NCBI GenBank assembly: GCA_947650365.1
Contig: OX393552.1
Coordinates: forward strand, 52,831,428-52,895,427
Origin: Chamaelirium japonicum
Taxonomy: Eukaryota > Streptophyta > Magnoliopsida > Liliales > Melanthiaceae
Direction of reading: 5' to 3'
DNA length: 64,000 nucleotides
The position numbers were made by a program, and so were the translations under genes. Each line of letters begins with the position of its first letter. Positions within the stretch are counted from its first letter, which is position 1. This document shows, one piece after another, positions 62,376 through 64,000 of the stretch. The notes beneath the pieces are model-generated. The model made no database searches and was not told the origin of the DNA. It saw nothing but the letters and a program-made list of their open reading frames with translations.

Positions 62376-63110
62376 TTCGTCATCGTCGCCGTGTGACGAA
62401 TTACATGAGGAGAATGCGCGGGAGGGTGCTTTGTTCATTCGACCCCCTATTCCCATTCTGATCGGTTGTCGCCAAGAGCACGTACGTGTGGGCCGGGAGA
62501 GGTGCAAGTTCTTCTTTCATACCCGGCGCTTGGCCTGCTACGAGTTGGGCGCGTAACGAACCAAATTGAGGGCGTGAGCGCATCCGTCATTGCCGTGTAA
62601 TTATTCTGATGCTAGTCTTCGAAGAAAAAGACCTTGAGACCCTCTGACAGTCATAACTTTTCATACGCTTGTCGGATGAATGCGTATAAGGTGTTATTGC
62701 GTAGGCATCGAAGAAACGGTCAAAGTGGATGTGAAAAATTGTTCGCCTTGACGTGTAACTTTTCCGTTGCTCAGCTTCGGGGATAAGGCACTCGAAAACC
62801 TCTGACAGCCATAACTTTTCATACACGTGTCGGCTCAACGCATATAAGGTGCCATTGTGTCGGTGCCGAAAAACCGATCAAAGTGGATGTGAAACATCGT
62901 ATACCTTGACGAGTAACTTTTCCGGTAATCACCTTCATAAAGAGATGACTCTAAAGAACGCGTTGACCGAGTGTCCTACGCGCGTCTTGAAGAGGCATCG
63001 ATACGCGGTAACTCATCCGTCTCTGTTCGACACCCAACTGCACCTAGTTACTGTATTCACTAGGGACTGCAGTCGGGCCCTAGTGATGACGCGGCGGTTA
63101 CCACGAGTCC
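62376..63110. other. Conserved non-coding block (C2 copy)
   Basis: Counterpart of 34834-35400, with an additional internal copy of the CATAACTTTTCATACGC...AACGGTCAAAGTGGATGTGAAA segment. Confidence 0.85.
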
Positions 63111-63284
63111 ACCCCCAGATAAGAAGGAGGAATTTTGCTTGTGAAGTTTGTACAGCCAACTCAATAGGTTTGGTGGAGATGCTATTCAACCAACCCAATG
63201 GAAGATAACTCTTCGTCTTTGGCTGATCCTTGTGTGCGAATGCCACTTGAATTGGATTGACTAATAAGTTTGGATGACGCCGAG

Positions 63285-63635
63285 CACCCCCCCCCCTCGG
63301 TTTTCTGACGAAACCAAGGGGTGGGTTGATGGTGTGCTGTCACCCCCTTCCCACTCGTTTTTTTTTGTGCGAAACCGAGGGGGGTTGCTTGTTGATGCCG
63401 GCACACACTCCCTCTTGGTTTTCTGACGAAACCGAGGGGTGTGTTGCTGATGGTGTGCCGTCGTCCCTTCCCCACTCGGTTTTTTGTGCGAAACCGAGGG
63501 GGGGTTGCTTGTTGATGCCGACACACACCCCCTCTCGTTTTCTGACGAAACCGAGGGGCATGTTGCTGATGGTGTGCCGCCATCCCTTCCCCACTCGGTT
63601 TTTTGTGCGAAACCGAGGGGGGTTGCTTGTTGATG
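63285..63635. repeat. About 118-bp CTCGGTTTT/AAACCGAG repeats (C2 copy)
   Basis: About three units of the array described at 35545-36250. The last unit is cut at TTGTTGATG, where tRNA-like sequence begins. Confidence 0.9.
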
Positions 63636-63666
63636 GTCGTGGGTTCGAATCCCACAGACGGCGCCA
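63636..63666 (-). other. Extended primer-binding site of C2 carrying tRNA T-arm sequence
   Basis: The plus strand reads a tRNA 3' portion: variable-loop end GTC, T stem GTGGG, loop TTCGAAT, stem CCCAC, acceptor strand AGACGGC, discriminator G and CCA at 63664-63666. Only the last 18 bases (63649-63666) are the normal primer site, as in C1. The extra 13 continue the tRNA exactly. The sequence fits a plant tRNA-Lys(UUU) from memory. It is not a tRNA gene, because the 5' half is absent and CCA is encoded. Confidence 0.8.
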
Positions 63667-63671
63667 AAGAT

Positions 63672-64000
63672 TGTGGGGGGAAATTTCCGAGCCACCTTGA
63701 TCGAGAATCCCACCCCACATCTTTGATTGAATTAGATTGTTTGTAGAGTTAGAGATTAGAAAGTAGAGAGATAAGAATGACACGTGGAGTTGTTGTCGAA
63801 GTTCGGTCTTACGACCTACATCTCCGGGCGAGAGGTGCCACCTAGTTTCCACTATAATAAATATAAAGATGGGGAAGCGTTCTCTCGACAGGCCGAGAGA
63901 AGCCTTTTACAGTGGGGGTTGCACGGAGCAACAAGAAAAGAACTAGGAGGAGAGAAGTAAGCTCTAGCTCTGAATCCTCTCTTCCACTGATTAAATGGCC
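63672..64000 (-). mobile_element. 5' LTR of C2 (cut by window end)
   Basis: Plus-strand start TGTGGGGGGAAATTTCC, five bases beyond the primer site. 329 bp visible, nearly identical to 60105-60430. Confidence 0.92.

Larger units (their letters stand above)
60105..64000 (-). mobile_element. Element C2: second, gag-less family C copy (right end beyond the window)
   Basis: The 3' LTR is 60105-60703, the internal region 60704-63671, and the 5' LTR starts at 63672 and is cut by the window end. It shares with C1 the LTR, the primer site, the CCGAG repeats, the conserved block (62376-63110) and the CT-rich block. It lacks gag and the 107-bp array, and carries a different insert where C1 has the lipase fragment. 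Confidence 0.9.

Noticed and set aside
63636..63666. tRNA gene
   Set aside because: Only the T arm and acceptor 3' strand are present, with CCA encoded and an LTR immediately beyond; it is a primer-binding site.

Overview
The window is nuclear DNA from a flowering plant. Plant-type LTR retrotransposon lineages (Ty3 Athila- and Tat-like, Ty1-copia), a TRIM, Helitron-type ends, a P-class pentatricopeptide (PPR) gene and an intron-containing histone H2A gene all point that way. The GC-rich PPR gene and the elements embedded in (TA)n tracts lean towards a monocot, but that is inference. Only two convincing host genes are present: the H2A-like gene (15886-16590, minus) and the PPR gene (54789-56657, minus). 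Nearly everything else is transposable-element sequence, much of it nested.

Layout. 1-15193: a young, non-autonomous Ty3-type element ('element A') with LTRs of about 3.2 kb that carry a 70-bp tandem array. It has one long gag-protease reading frame and no reverse transcriptase or integrase. It lies in a Helitron-like remnant, followed by a second short Helitron-like unit (to 15691). 15886-16702: H2A gene and its TATA box. 17060-18733: two inverted-repeat elements embedded in (TA)n tracts. 19265-19618: a TRIM. 19947-45898: a three-level nest. A copia element ('D') was interrupted in its protease by an Athila-type element (22594-41235), whose 3' LTR was in turn interrupted by a non-autonomous minus-strand element ('C1', 31870-40222). 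47958-50577: a minus-strand solo LTR related to element A with a perfect 5-bp target duplication. 50638-51125: a poly(A) retroposon. 54789-57440: PPR gene with a LINE RNase H fragment against its 5' side. 58462-64000: a decayed minus-strand copia ('B') interrupted by a second member of family C ('C2'), which runs off the window.

The most interesting system is family C. C1 and C2 share the LTR, the primer-binding site, a CCGAG-rich repeat block and a conserved non-coding block. Between two shared blocks they carry different inserts. In C1 the insert is an intron-free, inactivated fragment of a class-3 (plastid-lipase-like) lipase gene. In C2 it is an unrelated GC-rich sequence. C2 also carries about 31 nt of a tRNA, matching the T arm and acceptor strand of a tRNA-Lys, at its primer-binding site instead of the usual 18 nt, joined directly to the repeat block, with gag missing. 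Element boundaries were set by TG...CA ends, primer sites, polypurine tracts and target-site duplications read by eye. Domain calls come from recognised motifs, without database searches.
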